This document shows, piece by piece, positions 25,127-34,467 of a DNA stretch of 64,000 nucleotides. The notes beneath the pieces are model-generated. The model ran no database searches. It saw only the letters and a program-made list of their open reading frames with translations, and was not told where the DNA came from. Every line of letters starts with the position of its first letter. Within the stretch, counting starts at the first letter, position 1. Origin of the DNA: Limnohabitans planktonicus II-D5 (GTDB taxonomy: Bacteria; Pseudomonadota; Gammaproteobacteria; Burkholderiales; Burkholderiaceae_C); NCBI RefSeq assembly GCF_001270065.2, contig NZ_LFYT02000002.1, forward strand, positions 248,001-312,000, written 5' to 3'. Made by a program: the position numbers and the translations under genes.

Positions 25127-27124
25127 GTGACTCATCAACAGACCCCGGCTTCCGCGCGCCGCCCCATCCGCGAACTTCCCGATGAACTGATCAGCCAGAT
25201 CGCCGCTGGAGAGGTGGTCGAACGCCCCGCCTCAGTGGTGCGCGAGCTGGTGGACAACGCCATGGATGCGGGGGCACGCAGCATCACCCTGCGCCTGATG
25301 GGTGGCGGCACCCGGCTGATTTCGGTGGAAGACGACGGCGGCGGCATTGCGCCGGACGAGCTGGCCACCGCTTTAAAGCGCCACGCCACCAGCAAGATCG
25401 GCAACCTCGATGAACTCGAATCGGTCATGACCATGGGTTTCCGGGGCGAGGCGCTGGCGGCCATCAATTCGGTGTCCGAACTCACCCTGCTCTCGCGCAT
25501 GGACGGCCAGCCCAATGCCTTCGCTTTGGACGGCCGCACCGGTGAGATTTGCCCTGCGGCCCGCGCCGTGGGCACCACGGTAGAAGTGAAAGAGCTGTTT
25601 TTCTCGACCCCCGCCCGCCGCAAATTTTTGAAAAGCGACAGCACCGAGCTGGCGCATTGCATCGAGGCAGTGCGCCGCCATGCCCTGGCCCGCCCCGATG
25701 TGGGCTTTGCCATTTGGCACGAGGGCAAGCTGGTCGAGCAATGGCGCGTGCACCCCGGCGCTGCGGGCCTGGAACAGCGCCTGGCTGATGTGCTGGGCGA
25801 AGAATTCGTGGCGCAGTCCATCGCCGTGGCATACAACGCAGGACCGCTCAAAGTGATCGGCCGCGCCGGTTTGCCTGATGCCGCCCGCTCCCGCCCCGAC
25901 CACCAGTTTGCCTATGTCAATGGCCGTTTTGTGCGTGACAAGGTGGTTATGCACGGCGCACGCAGCGCCTACGAAGACGTGCTGCACGGGCACAAGCAGC
26001 CAGCCTATGCGCTGTTCATGGAGATCGATCCGACCTTGGTGGACGTGAACGTGCACCCCACCAAGATCGAAGTGCGATTCAGGGACAGCCGCGCTGTGCA
26101 CCAGGCTGTGCGACACGCGCTGGAAAACGCGCTGGCTGCGCCACGCTCGCAAAACCTGTCTGACATGCCGCCGAACGCAGCCAGTGACTTCGAATTGAAG
26201 CACGGCCCCGCCCCCAAAGCCCTGCCCGAATCGGCCAGTTGGCAGCAAGGCGGCATGGCGTTTGAGCGTCCCGGTCCCTCCACCTTCAGCGCCCCCACCT
26301 ACAAACCGGCAGATTTTGTGCGACCCCGTGTGGACGGTGAGCAGGCCATGGCTGACCTCAAGGCACTTTGGAACCCGCCCGAGCGCGGCGAAAGCCTGAG
26401 CGCTCAGGAGCGCCCCACGCCAGCCTGGCTTCCAGGTGCCCCAGCAGAAACAGCCCCAATCCCAGCGGACACTTTGAGCAGCGGCGCCGCCTCCCTGCCA
26501 GAGCCCACCCACCTGCCCGAAGGTGACTGGCCCCTGGGCCGCGCCATCGCCCAACTGCACGGCGTCTATATCCTGGCTGAAAACAAGCAAGGCCTGGTGG
26601 TGGTGGACATGCATGCCGCGCACGAGCGCATCGTGTACGAGCGCCTTAAAAACCAACTCAACACACAATGCAGCGAAGGCCCGCGCATCGCCAGCCAACC
26701 CCTGCTGATCCCCGCCACTTTTGCCGCCACCCCGACTGAAGTGGCCACGGCCGAGACCTGCGCCGAAGCCTTGGAACAGCTGGGCCTGGAAATCTCACCG
26801 CTGTCGGCCAAAACCTTGGCCGTGCGCGCCGTACCCACCAGCCTGGCGCAAGGTGATGCGGTAGAGCTGGCCCGCAGCGTGCTGGCCGAGCTGGGCCAGC
26901 ATGACGCCAGCACCGTGGTGCAACGCGCCCAAAACGAGATCCTGGCCACCATGGCCTGCCACGGCGCAGTGCGCGCCAACCGCCGCTTGACCTTGGACGA
27001 AATGAACGGTTTATTGCGTCAGATGGAGGAGACTGAACGATCTGACCAGTGCAACCACGGCCGCCCCACCTGGAGGCAGATGACGATGCGCGATCTGGAT
27101 GCGCTGTTTTTGCGGGGTCGGTGA
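25127..27124 (+). CDS. mutL: DNA mismatch repair protein MutL
   Basis: MutL couples MutS mismatch recognition to strand removal. The 665-residue protein has the GHKL ATPase domain (GEVVERPASVVRELVDNAMDAGA and TMGFRGEALAAINSV), a Pro-rich linker (about 330-465) and the C-terminal dimerisation domain. That domain holds DMHAAHERIVYE, a Q-to-M form of the DQHA(x)2E(x)4E endonuclease motif, ACHGAVRAN, and CNHGRP, a variant of CPHGRP. So it is probably a nicking MutL, as in bacteria that lack MutH. The GTG at 25127 is the only start fitting the conserved N-terminus. The stop overlaps the next ATG by one base (TGATG). Confidence 0.97.
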   Translation: MTHQQTPASARRPIRELPDELISQIAAGEVVERPASVVRELVDNAMDAGARSITLRLMGGGTRLISVEDDGGGIAPDELATALKRHATSKIGNLDELESVMTMGFRGEALAAINSVSELTLLSRMDGQPNAFALDGRTGEICPAARAVGTTVEVKELFFSTPARRKFLKSDSTELAHCIEAVRRHALARPDVGFAIWHEGKLVEQWRVHPGAAGLEQRLADVLGEEFVAQSIAVAYNAGPLKVIGRAGLPDAARSRPDHQFAYVNGRFVRDKVVMHGARSAYEDVLHGHKQPAYALFMEIDPTLVDVNVHPTKIEVRFRDSRAVHQAVRHALENALAAPRSQNLSDMPPNAASDFELKHGPAPKALPESASWQQGGMAFERPGPSTFSAPTYKPADFVRPRVDGEQAMADLKALWNPPERGESLSAQERPTPAWLPGAPAETAPIPADTLSSGAASLPEPTHLPEGDWPLGRAIAQLHGVYILAENKQGLVVVDMHAAHERIVYERLKNQLNTQCSEGPRIASQPLLIPATFAATPTEVATAETCAEALEQLGLEISPLSAKTLAVRAVPTSLAQGDAVELARSVLAELGQHDASTVVQRAQNEILATMACHGAVRANRRLTLDEMNGLLRQMEETERSDQCNHGRPTWRQMTMRDLDALFLRGR

Positions 27125-28407
27125 TGACACAGGCGCTTCAAACAACCGTTGAAAACGCAGCCACACGACAAGGCATGTCACAAGCCCTCACCGTGCTGAT
27201 CCTCGCCCTGCTGCTGGGCATGCAGGCGGTGAGCACCGACATGTACCTGCCCGCCCTGCCCGCCATCACGCAGGACCTGGCGGCAGGCATGGGCCAAGCG
27301 CAACTGACACTGTCCGCCATGCTGCTCGCTTTTGGCCTGTCGCAACTGGTCTGGGGGCCCCTGTCCGACCGCTATGGCCGACGACCGATCCTCCTGTGGG
27401 GCATTGGTGCCTATGTACTGGCGTCGCTGGCCTGTGTGCTGGCACCCGGCATCGGCTGGCTGATAGCGGCCCGCATACTTCAGGGCATCGCCCTGGGTGC
27501 GGGTGTCATGACCGCCCGCGCCGTGGTGCGCGACCTGTTTGAGCCCGCAAAAGGGGCCCACGCCATGTCGCAAGCCCTGACCGGACTTGGCATCATCGCC
27601 TGCACTTGTGGACCTGCTGGCGGCTTTTTGACCGACTTGCTGGGTTGGCGTGTGGCGCTGCTGAGCGTGGCCTTGTTCGGCTTGATCACCTGGTGCCTGC
27701 TGTATGGGCGCTTTCAGGAAACCCTGGCGCGCCCCGACCCCCATGCCTTGGCCTGGCGCGCCACGCTGCGCGCCAACCGGGACATGCTTCGCCACCCCAC
27801 ATTCCTCAGCTGGTGCGCCATGTCCACCACCACTTTCTTGGGCCTGTTCACCATGCTGGCCTGTTCTTCTTTTGTCTTCATACAGGACATGGGCCTGAGT
27901 AAAACCGCCTACGGCTTCCTGATGCTGAGCATGTCGCTGGCCTACATCGTGGGCACCTTCTGGTGCCGCTGGATGCTCAAGCGCACCAGCGTGCAACGTG
28001 CCATTGCCTCAGCCGCAGTGCTGACCTTGAGTGGTGGCGTGCTGTTGACCGTACTGGCCTATGCGGGCCAGGGCCAAGCCTGGTATGGCCCCTGGGCCGT
28101 GATGCTGCCGGTCTGCATTTACATGATCGGCCATGGCGTGAACATGCCTTGCAGCCAAAGCGGCGCTGTGGCACCCTTTCCTGCGCGGGCGGGCACAGCC
28201 TCGGCACTCAATGGATTCATCATGATGCTGGGGGCCTTTGGCATGGGCGGCTGGCTGGGCAGGCACATGGATACACCGCTGTTTTCCATGGTTCACGGCA
28301 TGCTGCTGTGGAGCGTGTGCGTAAGCCTGATCGCCTGGACCGCCGTGCAGCGCCACGGCCGCCCGGTGGTGGTCCAGCCCACGCTGGTGCCCGAAGCCCT
28401 GTCATGA
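27124..28407 (+). CDS. Bcr/CflA-type MFS drug exporter
   Basis: A 427-residue, 12-helix major facilitator. Hallmarks are the [11 protein letters not shown] segment in the first helix region (about residues 39-49), the loop 2-3 motif [16 protein letters not shown] near 78-93 and the motif [15 protein letters not shown] near 126-140. These fit Bcr/CflA proteins, which export bicyclomycin, chloramphenicol or small peptides by proton exchange; the substrate here is unknown. ATG 27124 overlaps mutL, and the stop overlaps miaA as ATGA, so the three genes are translationally linked. Confidence 0.92.
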   Translation: MTQALQTTVENAATRQGMSQALTVLILALLLGMQAVSTDMYLPALPAITQDLAAGMGQAQLTLSAMLLAFGLSQLVWGPLSDRYGRRPILLWGIGAYVLASLACVLAPGIGWLIAARILQGIALGAGVMTARAVVRDLFEPAKGAHAMSQALTGLGIIACTCGPAGGFLTDLLGWRVALLSVALFGLITWCLLYGRFQETLARPDPHALAWRATLRANRDMLRHPTFLSWCAMSTTTFLGLFTMLACSSFVFIQDMGLSKTAYGFLMLSMSLAYIVGTFWCRWMLKRTSVQRAIASAAVLTLSGGVLLTVLAYAGQGQAWYGPWAVMLPVCIYMIGHGVNMPCSQSGAVAPFPARAGTASALNGFIMMLGAFGMGGWLGRHMDTPLFSMVHGMLLWSVCVSLIAWTAVQRHGRPVVVQPTLVPEALS

Positions 28408-29357
28408 GCCGAGCCATCGACGCCATCGCCATCGTGGGCCCCACGGCCAGTGGCAAAACCGCTGCGGCCTTGGCCTTGGCGCACAACCTAGAGCGCCAAG
28501 GCGGCGCAGAAATTATCAGCATGGACTCGGCCCTGGTCTACCGGGGCATGGACATTGGCACCGCCAAACCCAGCCGCGAAGAACTGGCCGCCGTGCCCCA
28601 CCACTTGATCAACATCCTTGAGCCGCTGCACAGCTACAGCGCGGCCGAATTCGCCAAAGACGCCAGTCGGCTCATTCTTGACATACGCTCACGCGGCAAA
28701 ACACCGCTACTGGTGGGCGGCACGATGCTGTATCTGAAAGCGCTGCAGGAAGGCCTGAACGACATCCCCGCCGCCGATCCGCAGATACGCGGCAATATCC
28801 AGGCCCACGCCGAACAAGTCGGCTGGCCCGCCCTGCATGCCCAACTGAAGCAAATCGACCCCATCACCGCGGCACGCCTGGCACCTGGCGACAGCCAGCG
28901 GATTGGCCGGGCGCTGGAAGTGTGGACAGCCACCGGCCAAACCTTGTCGTCTTTCCACCAAAGCGCCAAGGCCGCTGTGCCCGACTGGCACATCCCGGTG
29001 CTGAGCCTGGAGCCCATGGACAGGAAATGGCTGCACGAGCGCATTGCCCAGCGTTTTGATCTGATGATGGCACAAGGCTTTATGGAAGAAGTGCGCCTGC
29101 TGCGCGCGCGCAGCGACCTGAACCCGGAGCTACCCTCGATGCGCTGCGTGGGTTACCGGCAGGCTTGGCAAGGCCTGGATGAAGGCTGGAGCGAAAGTGA
29201 AATTTGCGAGCGCGGCATCTTTGCCACACGTCAGCTGGCCAAACGACAGATCACCTGGCTGCGCAGCTTGGCGCAGCGAAAAGTGGTGGCAGCTGATGCG
29301 CCGGATGCTTTGGCGCACACGTTGCAAGCAGCCATGGGTGCGCTCACACGCGCTTGA
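28404..29357 (+). CDS. miaA: tRNA dimethylallyltransferase MiaA
   Basis: Adds the isopentenyl group to A37 of tRNAs that read codons starting with U. The 317-residue protein has the P-loop [12 protein letters not shown] at residues 11-22, [16 protein letters not shown] near 41-56 and the [13 protein letters not shown] block near 246-258. ATG 28404 overlaps the exporter stop by four bases. The mutL-miaA neighbourhood is widespread in proteobacteria; hfq does not follow here. Confidence 0.96.
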   Translation: MSRAIDAIAIVGPTASGKTAAALALAHNLERQGGAEIISMDSALVYRGMDIGTAKPSREELAAVPHHLINILEPLHSYSAAEFAKDASRLILDIRSRGKTPLLVGGTMLYLKALQEGLNDIPAADPQIRGNIQAHAEQVGWPALHAQLKQIDPITAARLAPGDSQRIGRALEVWTATGQTLSSFHQSAKAAVPDWHIPVLSLEPMDRKWLHERIAQRFDLMMAQGFMEEVRLLRARSDLNPELPSMRCVGYRQAWQGLDEGWSESEICERGIFATRQLAKRQITWLRSLAQRKVVAADAPDALAHTLQAAMGALTRA

Positions 29358-29412
29358 GGGCATGACGCATAGCGCCGCAACCCACAGGGATTGCCAAGGT
29401 GCTGTACCCTAT

Positions 29413-29811
29413 TCAATCGCTTGATCGGCGTGAAGCTTTCAGTTTGGCATGCATCGCCTTGCCCTCCAGCCGCCGCTGCACCGAGCTCCTTGTGGGTTTC
29501 GTGGCTTTGCGGGCCTTGGGGGCTTTGGCAAATTGAGCCAACAGTTCGTACAGCCGCATCCAGGCATCGTGCCGGTTGGATTCCTGGGTGCGGTAGCGTT
29601 GTGCCTTGAGAATGAACACACCCTCTTGCGTCAAGCGGCTGTCGCCAGACTGCAACCAGCGCTGCTTGACGTCATCGGGCAAAGATGAAGTGGCCACATC
29701 AAAACGCAGCTGGATGGCGCTGGAGACTTTGTTGACGTTTTGCCCGCCCGGGCCTTGGGCACGGATGGCGGTCAACTCGACCTCGGTGTCTGGAATGTGG
29801 AGCATGTTCAT
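29413..29811 (-). CDS. arfB: Alternative ribosome-rescue factor ArfB (peptidyl-tRNA hydrolase)
   Basis: ArfB enters stalled ribosomes lacking a codon and releases the peptide. The 132-residue protein has the catalytic GGQ loop (AQGPGGQNVNKVSS) near residues 18-31 and a basic C-terminal tail rich in Lys/Arg (from about 95) that fits the empty mRNA channel. Size, GGQ and tail separate it from class I release factors. It converges with miaA; the 55-base gap has no clear terminator. Confidence 0.94.
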   Translation of the reverse strand: MNMLHIPDTEVELTAIRAQGPGGQNVNKVSSAIQLRFDVATSSLPDDVKQRWLQSGDSRLTQEGVFILKAQRYRTQESNRHDAWMRLYELLAQFAKAPKARKATKPTRSSVQRRLEGKAMHAKLKASRRSSD

Positions 29812-29935
29812 GGGCTGGCGCGAGTATGCCGCAGACGGCGGGGCTTGGCGGTGATGGCAGACACGCTTCGGTCTGCCGAAATGAAGTTGGCAGGTCGCAT
29901 CTTCAGCTCAGGCGGTGTTTGTCCAGCAAAAGCAC

Positions 29936-29961
29936 AAGTCGGAGCTCAAGCTACCGACCAG
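29936..29961 (-). repeat. REP-like hairpin unit (single copy)
   Basis: In minus orientation it reads GGTCGGTAGCTTGAGCTCCGAC, a hairpin GTCGG-(T)-AGCT-TG-AGCT-CCGAC with a one-base bulge. It is the same design as the units at 51.1 and 59.0 kb. It lies in the 173-base gap between arfB and the DUF1178 gene; a decayed second copy may stand at 29890-29912. Nothing else was seen in this gap. Confidence 0.65.
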
Positions 29962-29984
29962 CAGGAAACCGGGGCGCTCCTGAT

Positions 29985-30488
29985 TTACTGCAGCGGCTCT
30001 TTCAGGGCAGCAGGAACGGGCAATGGCAAGATGTCAATGCCCTCATCCAGCAAGGCCTCAGTTTCTTCACGCGTGGCCTGGCCCCGGATGTTGCGCTCCT
30101 GGGCTTCGCCGTAATGGATCTTGCGGGCTTCTTCGGCGAATTGACTGCCCACATCTTCGGTGTTGGCCATGACGTGGCGCACCATGTTCATCATCGCCGC
30201 TTGCATCTGCACCAGACTGGGCAACTCGGTGCTCGATGCTGTGGGTACTGGCAAAGCAGAACCCCCTTCTGAAGCTGCTGAGGGGGCTGCTTCAGGGGCA
30301 TCGGCGGGAGGTGCCACACCATGCCCCAGGTTCAGCCGCGGCGCAGACAGCATTTTGGTGATCTCGATGTCGTTGCACATCGGGCATGTGACCAGACCCC
30401 GCGCACGTTGCGCGTCATAGTCGTCCTGAGAGCCGAACCAGCCTTCAAAGCTGTGGCCCTGACGGCACTGGAGGTCAAGAACTTTCAT
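29985..30488 (-). CDS. DUF1178-family protein
   Basis: This 167-residue protein begins with the DUF1178 pattern MKVLDLQCRQGHSFEGWF and then CPMCND near residue 35. The cysteines C8, C35 and C38 and nearby His could bind zinc. The middle is a variable Ala/Pro/Ser linker (about 55-85). The conserved helical end has EEARKIHYGEAQERNIRGQAT. Function unknown; it is widespread in alpha- and beta-proteobacteria. It lies 15 bases after the NUDIX gene and is probably the last gene of the nuo-linked unit. Confidence 0.88.
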   Translation of the reverse strand: MKVLDLQCRQGHSFEGWFGSQDDYDAQRARGLVTCPMCNDIEITKMLSAPRLNLGHGVAPPADAPEAAPSAASEGGSALPVPTASSTELPSLVQMQAAMMNMVRHVMANTEDVGSQFAEEARKIHYGEAQERNIRGQATREETEALLDEGIDILPLPVPAALKEPLQ

Positions 30489-30503
30489 GTGGCGCGAGGG
30501 GTT

Positions 30504-31088
30504 TCAGGCAACGCTTTGCCAAGTCAGGGGCCAGTCACCTGAGAGCATATTTTGCAGCCAAAGCGCCCCGGTCAAGGTTTTAGCGTCAGTGACTTGCCCT
30601 TCCCGGCACCAGGCCATCAATTCGGTGGGTGTGGCGGTGAACACATCCAGAAATTCACCATCATCCAGTTGGCGATTGCCCAAATGCAGGTCTCGGGCAA
30701 ACCAGATTTCAATCACTTCAGTGGAGTAAGCAATGACTGGGTGGAGCACCCCTGCCCTGGCCCATTGCCGTGCGGTGTAACCGGTTTCTTCGAGCAATTC
30801 ACGCTGGGCGCAGCCCCAACGGTCTTCACCAGGATCGAGTTTGCCAGCAGGAAACTCGATCATCACCTGCCCCACGGGGTAGCGGTATTGCCGCTCCAGG
30901 ACCAGCTTCAAACCATCGGGCTCTTGCAAAAGCGGGATGATCATCACCGCCCCAGGGTGCACGACATATTCACGGGTGGCCGTTTTTTGATCTGGCAAGC
31001 GCACCGTGTCGCGAAAAGCATGTAAAAAATGACCCCGCAACAACTCTTGCCGGTCAATGCGGTGTTCGATCAGGTGCTCATCAGACAT
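30504..31088 (-). CDS. NUDIX hydrolase (ADP-ribose pyrophosphatase-like)
   Basis: This 194-residue hydrolase carries the full Nudix box GKLDPGEDRWGCAQRELLEETGY near residues 101-123, with REx2EE ligands for Mg. The flanking pattern (VMIIPLLQEPDGLKLVLERQYRYPVGQVMIEFPAG) resembles ADP-ribose pyrophosphatases of the NudF/YffH type, but the exact nucleotide substrate cannot be read from sequence. It follows DUF2818 by 38 bases on the same strand, an arrangement common behind nuoN in Burkholderiales. Confidence 0.9.
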   Translation of the reverse strand: MSDEHLIEHRIDRQELLRGHFLHAFRDTVRLPDQKTATREYVVHPGAVMIIPLLQEPDGLKLVLERQYRYPVGQVMIEFPAGKLDPGEDRWGCAQRELLEETGYTARQWARAGVLHPVIAYSTEVIEIWFARDLHLGNRQLDDGEFLDVFTATPTELMAWCREGQVTDAKTLTGALWLQNMLSGDWPLTWQSVA

Positions 31089-31126
31089 GAGGAATACGCA
31101 AACGGCAGGCCATGGATGATGCCGCT

Positions 31127-31429
31127 TCAGTGCGTCCGGTGCATCAAATAGCGAAAAACAAAACCCGGAAAGGCAAAGGTCACGAACATGGTGGCGGTGA
31201 TGGCGTAAAACTCCCAGCCTTGGGGCGCAATTTGACCACCATGTTTTTCAAGCGCCAGGCCCAGTGCTCCGATCACAAAATACAGCACCATCAATTCAAC
31301 CAGACGCACTGCCAGTGATTTGGTAATGCGTTGCGGCCCAAGCACCAAGATGCGCTGGTTCACAAAGGGCAAATTGGCCGCACACAAGGCCAGCACGACC
31401 AGGGCCAAAATTTGCCAATTGCTCGCCAT
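31127..31429 (-). CDS. DUF2818-family small membrane protein
   Basis: A 100-residue protein with three predicted helices (about 5-22, 38-58 and 72-95) and the conserved RLVELMVLYFVIGALGLALE core. DUF2818 genes regularly follow nuoN in beta-proteobacteria, which suggests but does not prove a role with complex I. The ATG at 31429 stands two bases after the nuoN stop. An upstream extension to 31468 would overlap nuoN and is not favoured. Confidence 0.88.
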   Translation of the reverse strand: MASNWQILALVVLALCAANLPFVNQRILVLGPQRITKSLAVRLVELMVLYFVIGALGLALEKHGGQIAPQGWEFYAITATMFVTFAFPGFVFRYLMHRTH

Positions 31430-31431
31430 GA

Positions 31432-32919
31432 TCAGATCGCCAACATACGGGCCACTGCGTTGGCACACAAGGCCATCAAAGCACCCGGCACAATGCCCAG
31501 CACCAACACCAGCAAACCGTTCATGGACAAGACCACGCGCACATCCGCATCGGCCGACACGGTGGTGGCCGTCACGGGTTCGTCAAAGTACATGACCTTG
31601 ACCACACGCAGGTAATAGAAAGCGCCGATCAGGGACATGATCACTGAAAAGATCGCCAAGCCGATGTAAAAACTTTGCCCCGACACGATCAAAGATTGCA
31701 GCACAGACAACTTGGCATAGAAGCCCACCATGGGCGGAATGCCAGCCATGGAAAACAGGCAGATCGCCATCACGCCAGCATACAAGGGACTGCGTTGGTT
31801 CAAGCCAGCCAAGTCGGTGATTTCTTCGCTCTCGAAGCCTTGACGCGCCAGCAGCATGATCACGCCGAAAGCCGCCAAGGTGGTCAACACATAAGAGACG
31901 ATGTAGAACATGGCCGAGCTGTAGGCGTTGGCGGCCAAAGTGGTTTGACCGTTGATGACACCGGCCACAAACCCGAGCAAGACAAAACCCATTTGTGCAA
32001 TGGTCGAATACGCGAGCATGCGCTTGAGATTGGTTTGGGCAATCGCTGCCAAGTTACCCACAAGCAAGGACCCTATGGCCAAGACCGACAGCATCTGTTG
32101 CCAGTCAAACGCCAAGGGCAGCAAGCCTTCCACCAACAAGCGGATCATGATGGCGAAAGCCGCCAACTTGGGTGCACCGCCAATCATCAGGGTGGCCGCA
32201 GTGGGTGCGCCTTGATAGACGTCGGGAATCCACATGTGGAAAGGCACCGCGCCGATCTTGAAAGCCAAGCCAGCCACGATGAACACCAGACCGAACACCA
32301 ACACCTGGTGGTTGACTTGTCCTGTGGCAATCGCCTTCAAGACTTCAGACAACTCCAGGCTGCCGGTCGCGCCGTACATCATGGACATGCCGTACAACAA
32401 GAAACCCGAGGCCATGGCACCCAGCACAAAGTACTTCATGGCCGCTTCAGTGGCTTGCGTGTGGTCACGGCGCAGCGCCACAAGGGCGTAGCTTGACAGT
32501 GTCAACAGCTCCAGCCCCAGATAAATCACAATGAAGTTCTGACCCGAGATCATGAAACTCATGCCCAGCAAGGCAAACATGCTGAGGCTGAACAACTCAC
32601 CGCCACGCAACATGTCGCGATCAAACGCATAGGGGCGTGAATAGACCAAGGTGACCATCACCGCGATCGTGGCAAAGCAGCGCAACCAGTGCCCCATCGG
32701 GTCACTCACCACCAAGCGGTCAAAGCCGTAGAAAGTTTGGGCAGCGTCAGCATACAGGGCGTGCAACACAGCCACACCGCCCAATGACAACAAGGTCAGG
32801 GCGTAGGTGGCGGTGCGCTTGGGGCTTTTCACGAAGAGGTCGACCAGCGCAATGGCGCAGGCCATGACCAGCAACACGATCTCCGGATAAACCGTCATCC
32901 AACTGGAGTTGTCCATCAT
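31432..32919 (-). CDS. nuoN: NADH-quinone oxidoreductase subunit N
   Basis: An antiporter-like proton-pumping membrane subunit of complex I, 495 residues and about 14 helices. The conserved Lys-bearing helices are visible (KIGAVPFHMWIPDVYQGAPT near 223-242, and LKRMLAYSTIAQMGFVLLG near 294-312). The start has two adjacent Met codons (32919 and 32916). It is the last nuo gene, 50 bases after nuoM. Confidence 0.96.
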   Translation of the reverse strand: MMDNSSWMTVYPEIVLLVMACAIALVDLFVKSPKRTATYALTLLSLGGVAVLHALYADAAQTFYGFDRLVVSDPMGHWLRCFATIAVMVTLVYSRPYAFDRDMLRGGELFSLSMFALLGMSFMISGQNFIVIYLGLELLTLSSYALVALRRDHTQATEAAMKYFVLGAMASGFLLYGMSMMYGATGSLELSEVLKAIATGQVNHQVLVFGLVFIVAGLAFKIGAVPFHMWIPDVYQGAPTAATLMIGGAPKLAAFAIMIRLLVEGLLPLAFDWQQMLSVLAIGSLLVGNLAAIAQTNLKRMLAYSTIAQMGFVLLGFVAGVINGQTTLAANAYSSAMFYIVSYVLTTLAAFGVIMLLARQGFESEEITDLAGLNQRSPLYAGVMAICLFSMAGIPPMVGFYAKLSVLQSLIVSGQSFYIGLAIFSVIMSLIGAFYYLRVVKVMYFDEPVTATTVSADADVRVVLSMNGLLVLVLGIVPGALMALCANAVARMLAI

Positions 32920-32969
32920 GGGTGTTCTTTCAATTCTTCAAATCTGGCAATGCGAGACCCATCCCCTGC

Positions 32970-34445
32970 TCAAGGCAGTTTGGACTGGGCCACGTGTTTG
33001 AGCAGGTCCAGCACCGAGCTGTCCATCACATCGGTGAAGGGCTTGGGGTAGACGCCCATGTAGAGCACGGCAGCAGCCAGCAAGGCCATCACCAGGAATT
33101 CGCGGCTGTTGATGTCGGTCAAGGCTTTGACGTCTTCATTGACCACAGGGCCCAGATAGACACGCTTGTACATCCAAAGCGTGTAAGCGGCACCAAAGAT
33201 CAAGGCTGAAGCCGACAGCAGGCCGATCCAGAAGTTGAACTTCACGGCCCCCAAAATGACCATCCACTCGCCCACAAAACCGGCAGTGCCTGGCAAGCCG
33301 CAGTTGGCCATGGCAAAGAACAGGGCAAAAGCCGCGAACTTGGGCATGGTGTTGACCACACCACCGTAGCTGGCGATTTCACGGGAGTGGACACGGTCGT
33401 ACAGCACACCGATCGACAGGAACATGGCCGCAGACACAAAGCCGTGCGCAATCATTTGAACAATGCCACCGGACACACCCAGCGGGTTGAAGATGAAAAA
33501 GCCCAAGGTCACAAAACCCATGTGCGCGACCGATGAGTAAGCCACCAGCTTTTTCATGTCTTGCTGCACCATGGCGACCAAGCCGACGTAAATCACGGCG
33601 ACCAAGGACAAGACAATGATGAACATGCCCCACTCACGGGCGGCGTCAGGTGCGATGGGCATCGAGAAACGCAGGAAACCGTAAGCACCGAGCTTGAGCA
33701 TGATGGCCGCCAGTACGGCGGAGCCGCCTGTAGGTGCTTCTACGTGCACATCAGGCAACCAGGTGTGTACAGGCCACATCGGCACCTTCACGGCAAAAGC
33801 TGCAAAGAATGCAAAGAACAGCAAGGTCTGCACCGAGCCCGACAAAGGCAGTTTGTGCCAGGTCAGGATGTCGAAGCTGCCGGCTGAAGCCACGTACAAA
33901 TAAATCAGCGCAATCAGCATCAACAAGGAGCCGAGCAAGGTGTACAAGAAAAACTTGAACGCTGCGTAAATCCTGTTAGGACCGCCCCAGATACCGATGA
34001 TCAAATACATCGGAATCAGCGTGGCTTCAAAAAACACGTAGAACAAAATGCCATCCAAGGCACTGAACACGCCAATCATCAGGCCCGACAGGATCATGAA
34101 CGCGGCCATGTACTGGTTGACCTTGCGGGTGATGACCTCCCAGCCTGCGATGACCACGATCACGTTGATGAACGCGGTGAGCAGCACCAGCCACAGCGAA
34201 ATGCCATCAACGCCCAAGTGGTAGTGCACGTTGAAGCGCTCAATCCACGAGACTTTTTCGACAAACTGCATGCCCGAGGTGCCGAGCGCAAAGCCCAAAT
34301 ACAGGGGCAGCGTGACCAGGAAACTGGCGATCGAGCCGACAAGTGCCAGCCAGCGCACGGCGCGGGCTTGGCTGTCACGACCGAGGGCCAGCAGGGCGAC
34401 ACCGAAAGCAATCGGCATCCAGATGGCAAGGCTTAACAATTCCAT
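32970..34445 (-). CDS. nuoM: NADH-quinone oxidoreductase subunit M
   Basis: A second antiporter-like pump subunit, 491 residues and about 14 helices. The essential Glu in the fifth helix region and the Lys in FAAFAVKVPMWPVHTWLPDVHVEAPT are visible, followed by KKLVAYSSVAHMGFV. It lies between nuoL and nuoN in the standard order. Confidence 0.96.
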   Translation of the reverse strand: MELLSLAIWMPIAFGVALLALGRDSQARAVRWLALVGSIASFLVTLPLYLGFALGTSGMQFVEKVSWIERFNVHYHLGVDGISLWLVLLTAFINVIVVIAGWEVITRKVNQYMAAFMILSGLMIGVFSALDGILFYVFFEATLIPMYLIIGIWGGPNRIYAAFKFFLYTLLGSLLMLIALIYLYVASAGSFDILTWHKLPLSGSVQTLLFFAFFAAFAVKVPMWPVHTWLPDVHVEAPTGGSAVLAAIMLKLGAYGFLRFSMPIAPDAAREWGMFIIVLSLVAVIYVGLVAMVQQDMKKLVAYSSVAHMGFVTLGFFIFNPLGVSGGIVQMIAHGFVSAAMFLSIGVLYDRVHSREIASYGGVVNTMPKFAAFALFFAMANCGLPGTAGFVGEWMVILGAVKFNFWIGLLSASALIFGAAYTLWMYKRVYLGPVVNEDVKALTDINSREFLVMALLAAAVLYMGVYPKPFTDVMDSSVLDLLKHVAQSKLP

Positions 34446-34467
34446 TTTTATCTTGTCCTCAAAACCG

